From Echinometra lucunter (lineage: Eukaryota; Echinodermata; Echinoidea; Camarodonta; Echinometridae): DNA of 64,000 bases. The DNA lies in assembly GCA_029962745.1 (NCBI GenBank), contig CM057162.1, forward strand, positions 6,078,618 through 6,142,617, read 5' to 3'. Positions 46,130 through 58,454 of this stretch are shown here, one piece after another (position 1 is the stretch's first letter; each line of letters starts with the position of its first letter). The notes below the pieces were generated by a model. It worked only from the letters and a program-made list of their open reading frames with translations, was not told the DNA's origin and searched no databases. The position numbers and the translations under genes are program-made.

Positions 46130-46605
46130 CATGTCAATTTTTTACGTTTTGCGTGTATTGTCTATGGGACATGACCCTTTCTCAATTCTTGATTCTACAT
46201 TCCCGTCTTTTTCGAGCAAGAGCTTCCTTATTTCTGCACGATTCTCGCTTAGATTCAAGTATGTTGTAGCTGAGAAAATTCTCTATCTTAAACGTGCCAT
46301 TTATTTTTTAATCAGATGTCAGGAACATATCGCAATTTCAACTGGAAAATATGATTTAGGAATCCCATTTTCCAACTACGTGTTATTCTGGTCCATGGGT
46401 AAAGCACTTGTCTCACATCCTCATGGTCCCCGGTTCGACCCCCAGCGACGGCGTTTTTTTTTTTTTTAAATACATTTTTTGCCCTTTTATATTTCCATCT
46501 TCATCGACTACATTTACACATACAATTACAAACAATGCGATAACTGCGTTATTTTGCCTTTTATGTCTATTGCATTGCAGTGTGCATTAGTTTATGTACA
46601 ACCCT
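46130..46605 (+). mobile_element. tRNA-derived SINE-like element, + copy
   Basis: The block contains GGTAAAGCACTTGTCTCAC (A-box-like, 46399-46417) and GGTTCGACCCCCAGCG (B-box-like, 46431-46446), followed by a run of T. This internal promoter pair is typical of tRNA-derived SINEs. An inverted copy is at 49463-49947. It is not a tRNA gene, since the acceptor stem does not pair. Confidence 0.6.
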
Positions 46606-46779
46606 ATTGCGAATGTGATTCATGAACGTGTATTGAAGTTTTTGGGTTAAATTTGCATAATGCCCCAAATCAAATCGTCCTGGGTCTGTGATGCTAGTCT
46701 CCTTCTCAGACCTGAATATTTTTCGAGTTCATTATGTCATCGAACATTATATAAACTGGTGATTAGACGGTAAATAGAT

Positions 46780-48370
46780 TACCCAATGCAAAACGTTTTC
46801 AGAACGTTCTTAAAACATATTTATTTGGTCCGCTATATCTTCGTCTTTAATAATTGTTACAGAACAACTTTATTAGGTCCGCTTCGTCTTCGACTTTAAT
46901 AAACGTTCACAAAAGGTTTTTATTAGGTCTGCTACGTCTTCGTCTTTAACAAACGTTCGCAAAACGTTTTCAGAACATTCACAAAATGTTTTTATTAGGT
47001 CTGCTACGTCTTCGTCTTGAATAAACGTTCACACAATATTTTCAGAACGTTCACAAAATGTTTCCAATACATTTTGATTAGGTCTGCTACGTTTAAGTTT
47101 TTAATTAACGTTCACAAAACGTTAATAAAACGTTTTTATTAGGTCCACTACGTTTTCATCTTTAATAAACGTTTACAAAAAGATTTCAGAATGTTCACAA
47201 AACGTTTTCAGGACGTTCAGAAAACGTTTTTTTTTTAGGTCTGCTACGTCTTCGTCTTTAATAAATGTTCTCAAAACATTTTCAGAACGTTGACATATGT
47301 TTACAAAACGTTTGTATTAGATGTGTTACGTCTTTGTCTTCAGTAAACGTTCACAAAATGTTTTCATAACGTTTACAAAATGTTTTCAGAACCTTCACAA
47401 AACATTTTTAGTAGGTCTGCTATATCTTCGTCTTTAATAATTGTTACAGAACAACTTTATTAGGTCCGCTTCGTCTTCGACTTTACTAAACGTTCACAAA
47501 AGGTTTTTATTAGGTCTGCTACGTCTTCGTCTTTAACAAACGTTCGCAAAACGTTTTCAGAACATTCACAACATGTTTTTATTAGGTCTGCTACGTCTTC
47601 GTCTTGAATAAACGTTCACAAAACATTTTCAGAACGTTCCCAAAATGTTTACAAAACGATTTTCATAAGGTCCGCTTCGGCTTGAATAAACGTTTACACA
47701 ATATTTTCAGAACGTTCACAAAATGTTTCCAATACATTTTGATTAGGTCTGCTACGTTTAAGTTTTTAATTAACGTTCACAAAACGTTAATAAAACGTTT
47801 TTATTAGGTCCACTACGTTTTCATCTTTAATAAACGTCTGCTACGTCTTCGTCTTTAATAAATGTTCTCAAAACATTTTCAGAACGTTGACATATGTTTA
47901 CAAAACGTTTGTATTAGATGTGTTACGTCTTTGTCTTTAGTAAACGTTCACAAAATGTTTTCATAACGTTTACAAAATGTTTTCAGAACCTTCACAAAAC
48001 ATTTTTAGTAGGTCCGCTACGTCTTTGTAATATATGTGAACAAAACGTTTTTAGAACGTTCATAAAACGTTTACAAAATTTTTTTATTAGTTCCGCTTCA
48101 TCTTCGTTTTTAATAAATGTTCAAAAAATGTTTTCAGAAAGTTCACAAAACGTTGTCATAACGTTCAAAAACGTTTTTGTTACGTCCGCTACGTTTTAGT
48201 CTTTAGTAAACGTTCACAAAACGTGTTCAGAATGTTCACAAAACGTTTTTATTACGTCCGCTACGTCTTCGTCTTTGAGAAACGTTCGTAAACCTTTCCA
48301 TAAGGTTCATAAATCGTTTACAAAACATTTTTATTTGGTCTTTGTCTTTAATAAACGTTCACTAAACGTT
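46780..48370 (+). repeat. 1.6 kb AACGTT-rich tandem array with higher-order period
   Basis: Units of roughly 70-110 bases combine AACGTTCACAAAACGTTTTC with TTAGGTCTGCTACGTCTTCG and TCTTTAATAA. A higher-order copy of about 590 bases repeats 46830-47400 at 47419-48005, with local deletions. ORFs inside (for example 47604-47807) are periodic artefacts. Confidence 0.85.
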
Positions 48371-48566
48371 TTTATCAGGGCTGTTTCCTATTTGTAATTT
48401 TTCTCTCATTTGGGACTTGAATTGGGAATGACTATAATCCTCTTGATGACCATGATAATGAGATAGTAATGTTGTTGACTTTGATACAAACCCTGGTGAT
48501 GAAAATGATGAATAAAAGGCCAAATGTGAAAAACCTTTTATAATCATAGTTGTTATATCCTTATCA

Positions 48567-49306
48567 AAAAGACGACAGACCACTTAATTCGTCTGATCAA
48601 ATGACGAATTAAATTTCGTTATTCTTTTTATCCCCCTCCCCCCTATTCTAAGCAGCTATGGCGGATTTTAAAGGGGCATGTTTTTGCGTGGTTTTACATT
48701 ATAGAAGCGCGCACGGATTTTGAACTTTGACGCGCGCATGCGACCATATTTTTAGTTTAAATCGGTTCTAAATTGATGAAAATTGTCAATAAAAGTGTCA
48801 GGAATGCAAATCAAGCGAAAAATCGGTGTTTTTACGTTATTTACGACCTGCGCGCTCGCAATTTTTTTGAAATGCTTAAAATGGCCTGAAAAGTGTGCAA
48901 AATGAATTTGAGTCGATTCTGAGCATTTTTTATTTTTGCGCGCGGGCTCACGCGCGGACGTACGCTTACGCGCTCGTCTAAGTAGATGGAATTAGTCGGA
49001 CTGATATGAACGCTCTTCACGCCGAATATCAATGAAAAATGATTTTCCGTTATGAAGATATGATCATGACATGATATTTACAAAATGTCGTCTGGATAAC
49101 GTCACAATGACCTGATCAACTTGAAAACAGTTGGAAAACCGAGATCTCATTTAGACCGAGGTTTGATGAAAATTTGACGAAAATTGACTGAGGCAGTTTT
49201 GAGATTTTGACAGCACAAAAAATTGTGGGGGGGGGGGATAAAAAGTACAACAACGAGATATTTGAATTCTTCAAGTGACGAATTAGGTGGTCTGTCGGCA
49301 TCTTTT
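48567..49306. mobile_element. MITE-like element with long inverted ends enclosing repeat A'
   Basis: The ends AAAAGACGACAGACCAC and GGTGGTCTGTCGGCATCTTTT are inverted, followed inward by TAATTCGTC / GACGAATTA and ATAAAAAG-poly-G on each side (arms about 70 bases). The interior 48640-49235 is the inverted copy of 45243-45850. No ORF of significance is present. Confidence 0.7.
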
Positions 49307-49462
49307 AGGTTTTGACATGGATTGTGATTAATTCGTTGGTAAGACTTTCAATAAAATTAACGTCTGGATAGGAGACTATCGTAAAAAATTGGACGTTTTG
49401 ATATCGCAGTATAATGAAAGGTTGAACAAAAGTTTTATTTCACGTTAACGAATCAGATGTTC

Positions 49463-49947
49463 AATAGGGTTATACATAAACTGCTGTGCACTGCACTGTA
49501 ATAGTCATAACAGGCAAAATTAATGCAGTTTACGTTGATAGTGACTTTGCATATATAATCATACTCAAATGCGATAGTAATATACAAGGTAAAAATAAAG
49601 GAAAAGAAAAATATTGCTTCCTGCCCGGGACTCGAACCAGGGACTTTGCGTTTGTGAGGCAAGTGCATTCATTCCAGGATACAGCTCATAGAGATAACAC
49701 GTGGATGGAAAACGGAATTCGCATATCTTATCTTCCAGTTAAAATTTCTACATGTTCCCGACATCTGATGGAAAGATAAATGCACGTTCCGCTTGAAAAA
49801 TTTTATCAGCTACAACATACTCAAAGCTGGGTGAAAAACGATCGCAAATAGTGGAGCTGTTGCTAGAAGAAGACCGGGATGTATAATCAACAATTAAGTA
49901 AAGGTCATGTCCCATAGACAATACACGCAAAATATAAAAAATTGACA
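49463..49947 (-). mobile_element. tRNA-derived SINE-like element, inverted copy
   Basis: The reverse complement of 46130-46605 carries B-box-like GGTTCGAGTCCCGGGC at 49625-49640 on the minus strand. This copy has a better B box than the other. It runs into the assembly gap. Confidence 0.6.
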
Positions 49948-50447
49948 NNNNNNNNNNNNNNNNNNNNNNNNNNNNNNNNNNNNNNNNNNNNNNNNNNNNN
50001 NNNNNNNNNNNNNNNNNNNNNNNNNNNNNNNNNNNNNNNNNNNNNNNNNNNNNNNNNNNNNNNNNNNNNNNNNNNNNNNNNNNNNNNNNNNNNNNNNNNN
50101 NNNNNNNNNNNNNNNNNNNNNNNNNNNNNNNNNNNNNNNNNNNNNNNNNNNNNNNNNNNNNNNNNNNNNNNNNNNNNNNNNNNNNNNNNNNNNNNNNNNN
50201 NNNNNNNNNNNNNNNNNNNNNNNNNNNNNNNNNNNNNNNNNNNNNNNNNNNNNNNNNNNNNNNNNNNNNNNNNNNNNNNNNNNNNNNNNNNNNNNNNNNN
50301 NNNNNNNNNNNNNNNNNNNNNNNNNNNNNNNNNNNNNNNNNNNNNNNNNNNNNNNNNNNNNNNNNNNNNNNNNNNNNNNNNNNNNNNNNNNNNNNNNNNN
50401 NNNNNNNNNNNNNNNNNNNNNNNNNNNNNNNNNNNNNNNNNNNNNNN
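49948..50447. other. Assembly gap (500 N)
   Basis: Exactly 500 undetermined bases. It lies at the end of an inverted repeat copy, a plausible cause of assembly failure. Confidence 0.99.
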
Positions 50448-50752
50448 TATTCTTATTTTTTTTTTTTTGGGGGGGGGGACGTCGCTTCTTTCTAGATTGT
50501 GAACCACCTTGCTTTTTAATTTTGCGAGCGAGCGAAGCGAGCGAACCGAAAATATGGACATCTCGGAACTTCTGTAGTGTTAAGAAAGATCGATGTGTTA
50601 CTTTGTCCTCAAATACAGTGAGGGCCTATAAGATATCTGACATGTCTGAAGCGGAGCGAGTGAGCCAAAATATAGCCCATATTTTGTCATGAAAGAAGTG
50701 TTATTTGGTCAAAATGAGGGCCACTGTAGGCCTGTCAGATACCTGAATGACA

Positions 50753-50992
50753 CACAGTAAAAACGCTTTATACAACCTGGTTACTACCCTATATAACTGA
50801 TCAGGTATTGTTTATAAGTTTAAACAACTGTTCAAGTTTTTAAACAGCAATGTTCAATTTTTAATATTATTGTTAAAAAATTGATCATTTTGTTTTATTT
50901 TTTTAAAAACTTAAACAATACCTGATCAATTCACATAGTAAACCGGGTTGTGTATAAAATTTATACAAGTTGTTTAATTTCATTTTACTGTG
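50753..50992. mobile_element. CACAGTAAAA palindromic MITE, copy 1
   Basis: The ends CACAGTAAAAACG and CATTTTACTGTG are inverted. Internal words CTGATCAGGTATTGTTTA and TTAAACAATACCTGATCA mirror each other, so the 240 bases can fold into one hairpin. The copy at 58739-59064 occupies the same site in the second block. Confidence 0.8.
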
Positions 50993-51414
50993 CATGATCA
51001 CTCGCTGCCAAATACGACTTTATTCTGGCACCTCGCTGGTCCAGTCGTTTGCTGTCTTGCAAAACAATTCTGTTTATAAATATTACAAGCCAGCAGCTGC
51101 GTCGTCACTGGAACATTTTGACTGGGGTGTGAATTTACAGACAAATTTTCGATGCTGACCGCCAAATTTGCCAACAGGTATGCAGCATTCTAAGTTTAAT
51201 CTGTACACACAAATATCAGAAATTATTTTCAAACACAATCGCAGATGTATATCAAAGCTATTACTGACAGCTAAGCGTTTAAAATTTGAGAAATGACGCT
51301 TCTTGCTCGAAATTATGGACCGCCGCCCTATTGCTAGCGAGCAAAGCGAGGGAACCGAAATTGACCACTTCTTGTTATGAAATAAGTGTTACTTTGAAAT
51401 CAAAATACACTATA

Positions 51415-52404
51415 GACCATTTCACCTCCGGTTTACGTATTTGGCCTCTATCGACGACGCCATTGCTGCGGTCAAGCTCGCTGACCGCGATTGGCTCTGT
51501 GTACAAAATGAATGTAAGATATGAGATATGCCCTAATATTGTTCCATTTACTCTATTCTAGATCAATAAAATAAAGCATGGATACATGGGTACATGAGGT
51601 AAGACAATGGCCGTATCTGCCAGATGAAGGTATGATGCATTTCTGTACTTTCGATAGTTTTCAACTTAGTTTTGTCAGTATAAGTTCGATTGCAGCATAG
51701 AAGCCGTAGTAAACGGCAGCCCTCAATCTCATTTCATTTTTTTTTTCCATTTTCAACTCAGATAAAAGATACATAATTTTCAACTCAAAATAACATACAT
51801 AAATTTGTACATACAAAATAATTACATAATCATTATATAAGAAATTATCAAAGTGAAATTTTACAAATTAAGCATATAAATAAACGTTGAAAATGGAGGG
51901 GAATGCTAAAAAGCTAGGCTTGTATTGTAAACAGGGTAATCTTACCCTGTTTACAAAGTCATTTTTTCACTCATTAAATTTTACGCCAAAGTACATAATG
52001 ATAATGTTTCTTGACTTCAAAGTCCTTTCTGTTGATATTTTTACCCACTGGAGACGGATTCCTTTGCATTGCTTACGGAACCTGTGTAGAGTACGGCTTC
52101 TCACACAAACAGGCTTCATGAGTCAAAAGCGAGTGAATTTCGCACTCAGTTAGCTTCCAATTTTTAAATTTTCTCCAATTCTTGTGGCATTCGAGCACCG
52201 TACAGCTGCGACCTGAACTTCCCTGACAATTTCTCATTCCAAATATCAAAAGAAATCTGCATATATTGGTCAAAATAGACAAAAAAATCGAACGAATGTA
52301 CATAACGCACTGTTGACTTGTGTACTATAAAAGTTAAAGCGCCCACCGCAGTATGTCGAACTGTGTCGAACAGTCTGCTGCCCTCTTGCGTTGGGAAATT
52401 GGTC
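51415..52404 (-). mobile_element. THAP-encoding DNA transposon remnant, copy 2
   Basis: The ends GACCATTTCAC and GAAATTGGTC are flanked by TATA on both sides; the other block (59490) has the empty site. On the minus strand (52303-52073) it reads CTVLECHKNWRKFKNWKLTE, CEIHSLLTHEACLCEKPYS, matching the THAP-like series in 32337-33115. An AT-rich insertion (about 51740-51940) is nested within. No full transposase is present. Confidence 0.7.
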
Positions 52405-53720
52405 TATAGGCATTTAAGATATCTATGAAATATTTTTTGACGTCGCCTTTTTCTAAACATTATGAGCGAGCAGAGTGAGTGAGGAAAATCACCTCTCGAT
52501 CTGACGATAAATGTGTTATTTCTTCATCAAAATACACTGATATCTAAATCATATGCGGTCACATCGCTTGCCGAATTTTTTTTTTCGAAACGATCCTGTA
52601 TCTGAATACGAGCGAGAGAAAAATCTTTCATGGTACGGTAGAAGTATTATTTCGTCATCAAAATACACTTTGGCCTATAAGATATCTAAATTATGCATGC
52701 GATCCCCTATTTGCCGTATCACCGTCTGTTTTCTAAAACCACCATGTATGTAAATATACGAGAGAGTGCAGCGAGCGAAGAAAATATATCCTTTTTTCGT
52801 GTTACTTCGTCATCAAAATACACTTCGGCCGGCAAGATATCTAAATCATATGTATTCGGTCACCTCGCTTGCCGAATTCCTTTGCTTTTCCGAAACGATC
52901 CTGTATCTAAATGTTATACGACCGAGCGCACTCTTTTTCATGTTATTTCTTGATCAAAATACATTTTGGCCATAAGATGTCTCAATCATATTCAGTCACC
53001 TCGCTTGCTTTCCCAACCATCATGTTTCGAAATACTATACGAGCTGCTCAGTGGCTGCCGGGCCCACGATCAATGGGCAAAAAGAATTTCCATTTCGGAC
53101 AATAAAATTTGGAGATTGGAGAGAGCTAGCCCAGCGAGCGAGACAAACTCCCCTCTTTTTCATGTTAATTCGTCATCAAAATATACATTCCTTTTCATGT
53201 TATTTCGTGAACAAAATACACTCTGGAAAATAGGATATCTAAATTATATATTCAATCACCTCGCACGTCGAATTGCTTTGCTTTCCGAAATGATCCCGTA
53301 TCTGAATATTGTACGAGCTACGAAATATACACTTTTTTTCATGTTATTTCGTCATCAAAATACACTTTGGAAAATAAGATATCTAAATCATATATTCGGT
53401 GACATCGCGTGCCGAATTCGTTTTCTTTCGCAACCATCATGCATTTTAATTTACGAGCGAGAGCGCAGCGAGCGAGAAAAAAAAACACCATTTTTTTTTG
53501 GTCGTCATCAAAATGCGCATATAATCCTTTAAGTATCTCACATTCGATCACCTACCAGCAATGACAGTATCTGCCAAATATGAAGCTGTTTGGGCACCTA
53601 GCTTGCAGTCAGTCCTAAACCATTTTATTTCTTCAAGTCAGCAAAGCGAGTTATAGCGACAAAAAAGCTCTATTTTCTTTTAAAAAGTGGATTTGTTACC
53701 GAAATACATATGACTTTGTA

Positions 53721-54220
53721 ATGTCCATCTTCCTGTAGAATTCCACGATATTCGGGACATCTCGCTGCTGGAATAAGAACGCTTACTGTAAAAACATTTT
53801 GTTTATTTCGAGATCTATGAGCGAGAAAAAGAATTATTGCACAGCTAGAGCACAAAGCCCCCGACGCATGTGAAAGGAAGTATAGAGATGAAGATGGATG
53901 GGAGGAAACTAACTATTGTTATGGGTACTGTGTTACCCCCTCATAAAAATAAAGGGGTGCTGCAACACCCCATCCAAATTAAGCCCTCTGGGGTGCTGTA
54001 GCACTAACAGCACTCCCGGCTCCCAGGCACCTGGGAACAATGTTTTTCACAGGTGTGACGAGCCCCTGAGCAACCTGTTATTTTGCTGTACGTATTAGGG
54101 GGGGGGGGTACATGTGCCATTTAAGTTTTTCCCTAATAATTATGACTTTTAAATCCTTTCTCCAGTTGACTTGTGCGGTACTGGGCACTAAAAGCCGGCT
54201 ATAGCACAAAGAGAGAGAGA
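53721..54220. other. No gene recognised
   Basis: It contains short hairpins such as GGGGTGCTGCAACACCCC (53956-53973) and a GA repeat (54211-54233). Nothing else is supported. Confidence 0.4.
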
Positions 54221-54239
54221 GAGAGAGAGAGAGAGGAGA

Positions 54240-54920
54240 ATTTTAGGGCAATTTCACTGTATACATACAAAACGGGAAGATTCGATGCCGCCGCGAGGGG
54301 ACCGCACGGGCAATTTTTACACCAACCGGACCCCGGACGGCAGGCGTGCGGTGTTGTACATATCATCTGGACCCTTGAGGGGACCGTAAGGGGGCCGCAG
54401 GATAGCCGTTCGACACCCTTGAGCACCGCAAGGCGCCAGCCATTTTTTTCACGATATAATTGGCAGGAAAAATCGTTCGTATCCCGTCGGAGCCCGCACC
54501 GGACTCCTACGGTGCCACCACGGGCTTTCTATATCGTCTTTATACGGCTTAACGGTCAGTTCAAAATGCCGGAAGAATTGGGAGCAGCCAGCTCAGCACC
54601 GCGTCGCTCGCACGGCTTGTGAAAAAGTCCCGGTGCCCGTGGTAACCTTAAGGGAGCCGCGCAAGCACCGTACGAAATTGGCCTAATTAGCTTGCGATTT
54701 TAATTTCTATTGCATGTGTTCACATATTCAACGGCGATGCGCAGGGAAAATTGGTGGAGTGTAATCGCAAGGCGCCCGTCAGCAAACCGTAAGGGTGCCG
54801 GCCGGGTACCATGCGATAAGCTTCGGGCTCCGTCCGATGAAAAGGGGCCCGGCCAGGGACCTCATGGCACTCGGCCAGCGCCCGGCCGGGTGACGTGCGG
54901 TGCACTGTCTGCGTGTAATA
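54240..54920. repeat. GC-rich patch with CCGTAAGGG-GCCGC words
   Basis: Recurring words include GGACCGTAAGGGGGCCGC, ACCTTAAGGGAGCCGCGC and ACCGTAAGGGTGCCGGCC, plus scattered GTGCGGTG / CACCGCA pairs. Open frames (54173-54622, 54710-54943) lack recognisable domains and good codon structure, so I treat the patch as repeat-derived rather than coding. Confidence 0.5.
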
Positions 54921-56480
54921 CGAAAGAAGTTTTAAGTTTTTAATTTATAATTTTAATTCATAATGATAATTGTCATGATGAGACTGATGATGTACGAAAT
55001 GGGAGTATAATACTCCACATACTGGCATAGATTACTGGCAAGTTAAAACTCAACTTTTTGCCAATTTTTCTTTCCAAAAAGTGAGAAAAATATGAACTAA
55101 ATTTGTAATGTAAGAAAGAAGTACCCTTTTCAATTAAAAACTCAACGCCTATGCACCAGGCCGGCATGCCCAAACTATTTCTGCTATTCTTACTCGAATC
55201 GTAACGCTACTATACTCCACAATCACTGCACTGTTACTACCTCTTCTCTTCCTAGTATATGCCCCTATCTTTCTCGCCCCGCCCCTATACTGCCAAGAAA
55301 ACCTCCTGTCACTCCAATACCCTACAACTTCTGTCAGAAGCCGCGGAACGTTCGGAAAGTATGTGTGTGTGTGTGTGGGCTGCATGCACAAACAAGAAAA
55401 ATCACTTTCGGGGTTATGTACGAAGGCAAACTTGTCTACTCAAAAAAGGGGGTGCAGCCCCCCAGCCCCCCCCGGTTCCGCGGCCCTGTCTATTACCTCT
55501 GTTTAACACTTATGCTATCCCTCGATCCTACCCTGCTACCATGCACTGATAGCATGTTTCCACCACTAGTATACTGATAGTATACTGAAGATAATTCCAT
55601 CACCACTACGATACCTCCCACAAACATATGTTTTACACTCACTTCTACTACCCCTATTACCAGGACAATATAGTTACCTACCCTTTAATCACTCGTACAA
55701 TATTATTAGAAAGGGAAGTGTCAGTGTATTTTGATGGGCGGGGGGGGGGGGGGGGGGCAACCGGTGGGTGAACCGGGGGGGGGGGTACTCGACCCTAAAA
55801 GTTGTATGTGCCGCGGGCGAGACCAAAACGGGGGCTTCGGAACGGGCTTATTGTGAAAAGGAGGGTCTTCGGAACGGGCTTTGGAACTACAAATGTTTGT
55901 GAAAACGACGGTCTTTGGAACGGTTCGCCTGTGTGTGAGTGCGTATGTATCCCTATGGAACGGGTATACGTGCATGCCGCTAGCCCGCCGGCCGCAGAGA
56001 GGCGATGATCGGACTGCGCTCTTTGGGCCAGCCTTTATCACCAAAAATGCACTCATTGTAGCGATCAATGCGGCCGGACGGACCCGTACGTAACGAAAAA
56101 CATGCGAAGCTTGAAACGGATTTCTTATCTTTTTTTTTCTCGATAAAAAGAAATGCTATGCTTTGGAACGGCTTCTTTTGTTCTTTTTCTCAATCAGATA
56201 AAAATGCTATGCTTTGAGTGGAAAATGGGCGGTCTTCTCCGCGGCACACTACCACCACGCATTATACTGAGTGCCCCCCCCCACCCCCCGGGTGGAAGTT
56301 GAACAGATAAGGCTATTATACATTAAAGTCGCATGACCGTGCCTCTGGCTCTGATAGCTAGAAGTAGATAGTGGAGGTATATAGTCGGGGGGTGCTAAGG
56401 GCTGGGGTGTAATGCGGGCCGTTGTCCTTATGTTTTTTTCATATTTTAAAATCATGTTCAAGATAAGGCTTATATTCTCG
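54921..56480. other. No gene recognised; low-complexity DNA
   Basis: It includes a GT repeat (55360-55376), poly-G runs (55739-55757, 55777-55787) and GGAACGGGCTT-type short repeats (55835-55980). ORFs are unsupported. Confidence 0.4.
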
Positions 56481-56489
56481 AGGGAAGGC

Positions 56490-57350
56490 GGTTTTTTTCA
56501 ATTAACTTTATTCACATCCATAAAAAAAGAAAACAATATATATACATACATTTGCAATGGGTGTAAAGGGAAAGAATACGATAATAAAAAAGACGAAAGA
56601 TTAAAATGTAATGGACGTAGGAGATCAGGAAAGGCCAAAGGCCTGTCGAGGCCGATCCCCTTATGTCTACATTTTAACAACAAAACAATAACATGACCAG
56701 AAAAATTAAGGCAGAACAAACAAATCGATGTACGAACATGACAAAAAAGTATTAACCTACATTGTGAGAACAAGGTAAATTAAAGAAACAATCTCAAAAA
56801 AGAAACAAACAAAAACACACCACAAGAAAATAAAAGACACAACAGGCATAAAATCATTTAGGTGTTAATGGTGAGTAAGATAAGATATGATTTATATTTA
56901 CGTTTAAAGGATGATAATGATGAACAATCTTTAAATTATTTTGGCAATTCAATCCAGATGGCAGGGCCCTTGTATGTAATAACAGTTCTAGAAAAAACTA
57001 TAACTATATTTGGGTAGATAATAAGCATTTTGAATTTCTGGTTGAATACTTATTTACATTACTATTTAGAATAAAAGTATCATTGAAAATATTAGGCAAG
57101 ATGCGTTTTGAATAGCAAAACATTAAACATGTATGCCTATAGATTAAACACCACAACACTATAGGTTTAAAAATGAGCATCGAGAACAGCTGATGAGCTA
57201 TATTTGGAATAAGTCTAGAAACCATGTTAGAGGGTGGCTGTAATAATTCCATCATAATTATAGTGCAATAAGAGACTATGGACTTTGTACTGCCATATAT
57301 ATTTGCGGGTAAACATGCTGTGTATATTAGTGGTTCTGGTTTGTGCATGG
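56490..57350 (-). mobile_element. LINE 3' fragment, minus strand
   Basis: The minus-strand frame 57348-57004 ends RILPNIFNDTFILNSNVNKY and STRNSK. This is a conserved C-terminal ORF2 motif (compare ILPMSSNDLFTKNSAIHSYS in the LINE at the right end). The following 3' region contains GGGATCGGCCTCGACAGGCC and the left end is near 56490. It is truncated and not functional. Confidence 0.6.
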
Positions 57351-58454
57351 TGTACGTACTTCCTGCTATAGCTTATATTTCATATTCTCAAGGATTTTAG
57401 GTCTTCCCCTATCTATTATTTGTTAAATAATTTTCACTTGTTAGGACGTTTGTGAGCGCTCATGATACGAGGATTGTCGTGATCAGGAACTTTGAGGAAG
57501 ACTAAAACTGTATTTACAATAATACAAAAAACTGATATAGTGATATATTGGTATATGCCCGGTATTGTGGTAGTGCTTCATATGTTGTGCTGACATCATA
57601 CAAGCCTCTTCAACATGGTGTGATATCTGGGCGAACAAACCGTTCATATTGTGATAGTGACACGATTCAACTGCAGTATCAATGAGGTATGTGAATTGAC
57701 TAAACAGGATTAGTATTGCTACGAGTATCGAAAAAAAAAGGAAAGCAAGTGTGAAAAAATTTGAACTTGTAATTAGTGAAGGTTTTCATGGTCAAGCACA
57801 ATTGAACATGATTGCCTTTATAGCTTTTCCTTATAACGAAAACAAATTATTGTTCTTTTTGAATGTGAGTCTAGCTACAAAGTCGACGGATTTCAAATCC
57901 AGGCCTGAGGGGCGTACCAGAAGCTGTACTTTACAGAGAGAGGGAGAAAGAAAGAGAGAGAGAGAGAGAGAGAGAGCAGGCGCGTAGCCAGGGACGATGG
58001 GGGCGGCCACCCCAAAAACGCCACCAAAAAAAAAAAAGAAAAAGGGAAGAAAAAAAAAAAACGTGAGGAGAAAAGAAAAACGTAAGAGAACGTAAGAAGA
58101 GCGGGGGTAGACAAGGAGACCCTCTTAAAAGAGGGGTGCTGCTCATGAGCCCCTGAGCCACGTACATGTACATGTAAGGTTACCGCACCTTACGCAAGCA
58201 GTGTTTAAGTATTCGGGGAACATAAAGGGGGAGGGGGGTGTAAGACCTAAATTTGCCGACAGTTATGCTGCATTCTACGTCAGTCTAAGTACCCCCTCCC
58301 TCTCACATGTCTCTCTCTCTCACACACACAACACACCACACACAACAACAAAAAATTATTTTAAAACAATATCGTAGATGTAGATTTTATTATCTTGATG
58401 AAACATTTAACGGTTGCGGAGCGTTTATTATTTTTGGGGGGGCGGGGGGGGGGG
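57351..58454. other. No gene recognised; simple repeats
   Basis: It contains a GA repeat (57935-57976), A-rich stretches (58023-58080), a CA repeat (58320-58345) and a G run (58434-58454). Open frames here come from these repeats. Confidence 0.4.

Larger units (their letters stand above)
50465..53720. repeat. Block of GAGCGAGCGAAGCGAGC modules, copy 1
   Basis: The block is made of degenerate modules of roughly 100-150 bases. Each contains a variant of TCGTCATCAAAATACACTTT, then AAGATATCTAAATCATAT, then GGTCACCTCGCTTGCCGAAT and GAGCGAGCGAAGCGAGCGAG. It aligns collinearly with 58455-61085, apart from the THAP element (51415-52404) found only here. ORFs in the block repeat the same words and are not genes. 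Confidence 0.8.

Noticed and set aside
46398..46446. True tRNA gene
   Set aside because: A- and B-box-like words exist, but no cloverleaf with a paired acceptor stem can be formed; a SINE is the better explanation.
49905..50561. ORFs across the second gap
   Set aside because: They consist mainly of N and carry no supporting sequence.
52553..53532. Series of similar ORFs (60-188 codons) shared with 60008-60935
   Set aside because: The shared peptides come from the degenerate GAGCGAGC module repeats. Frames break between the two blocks and no domain is visible.
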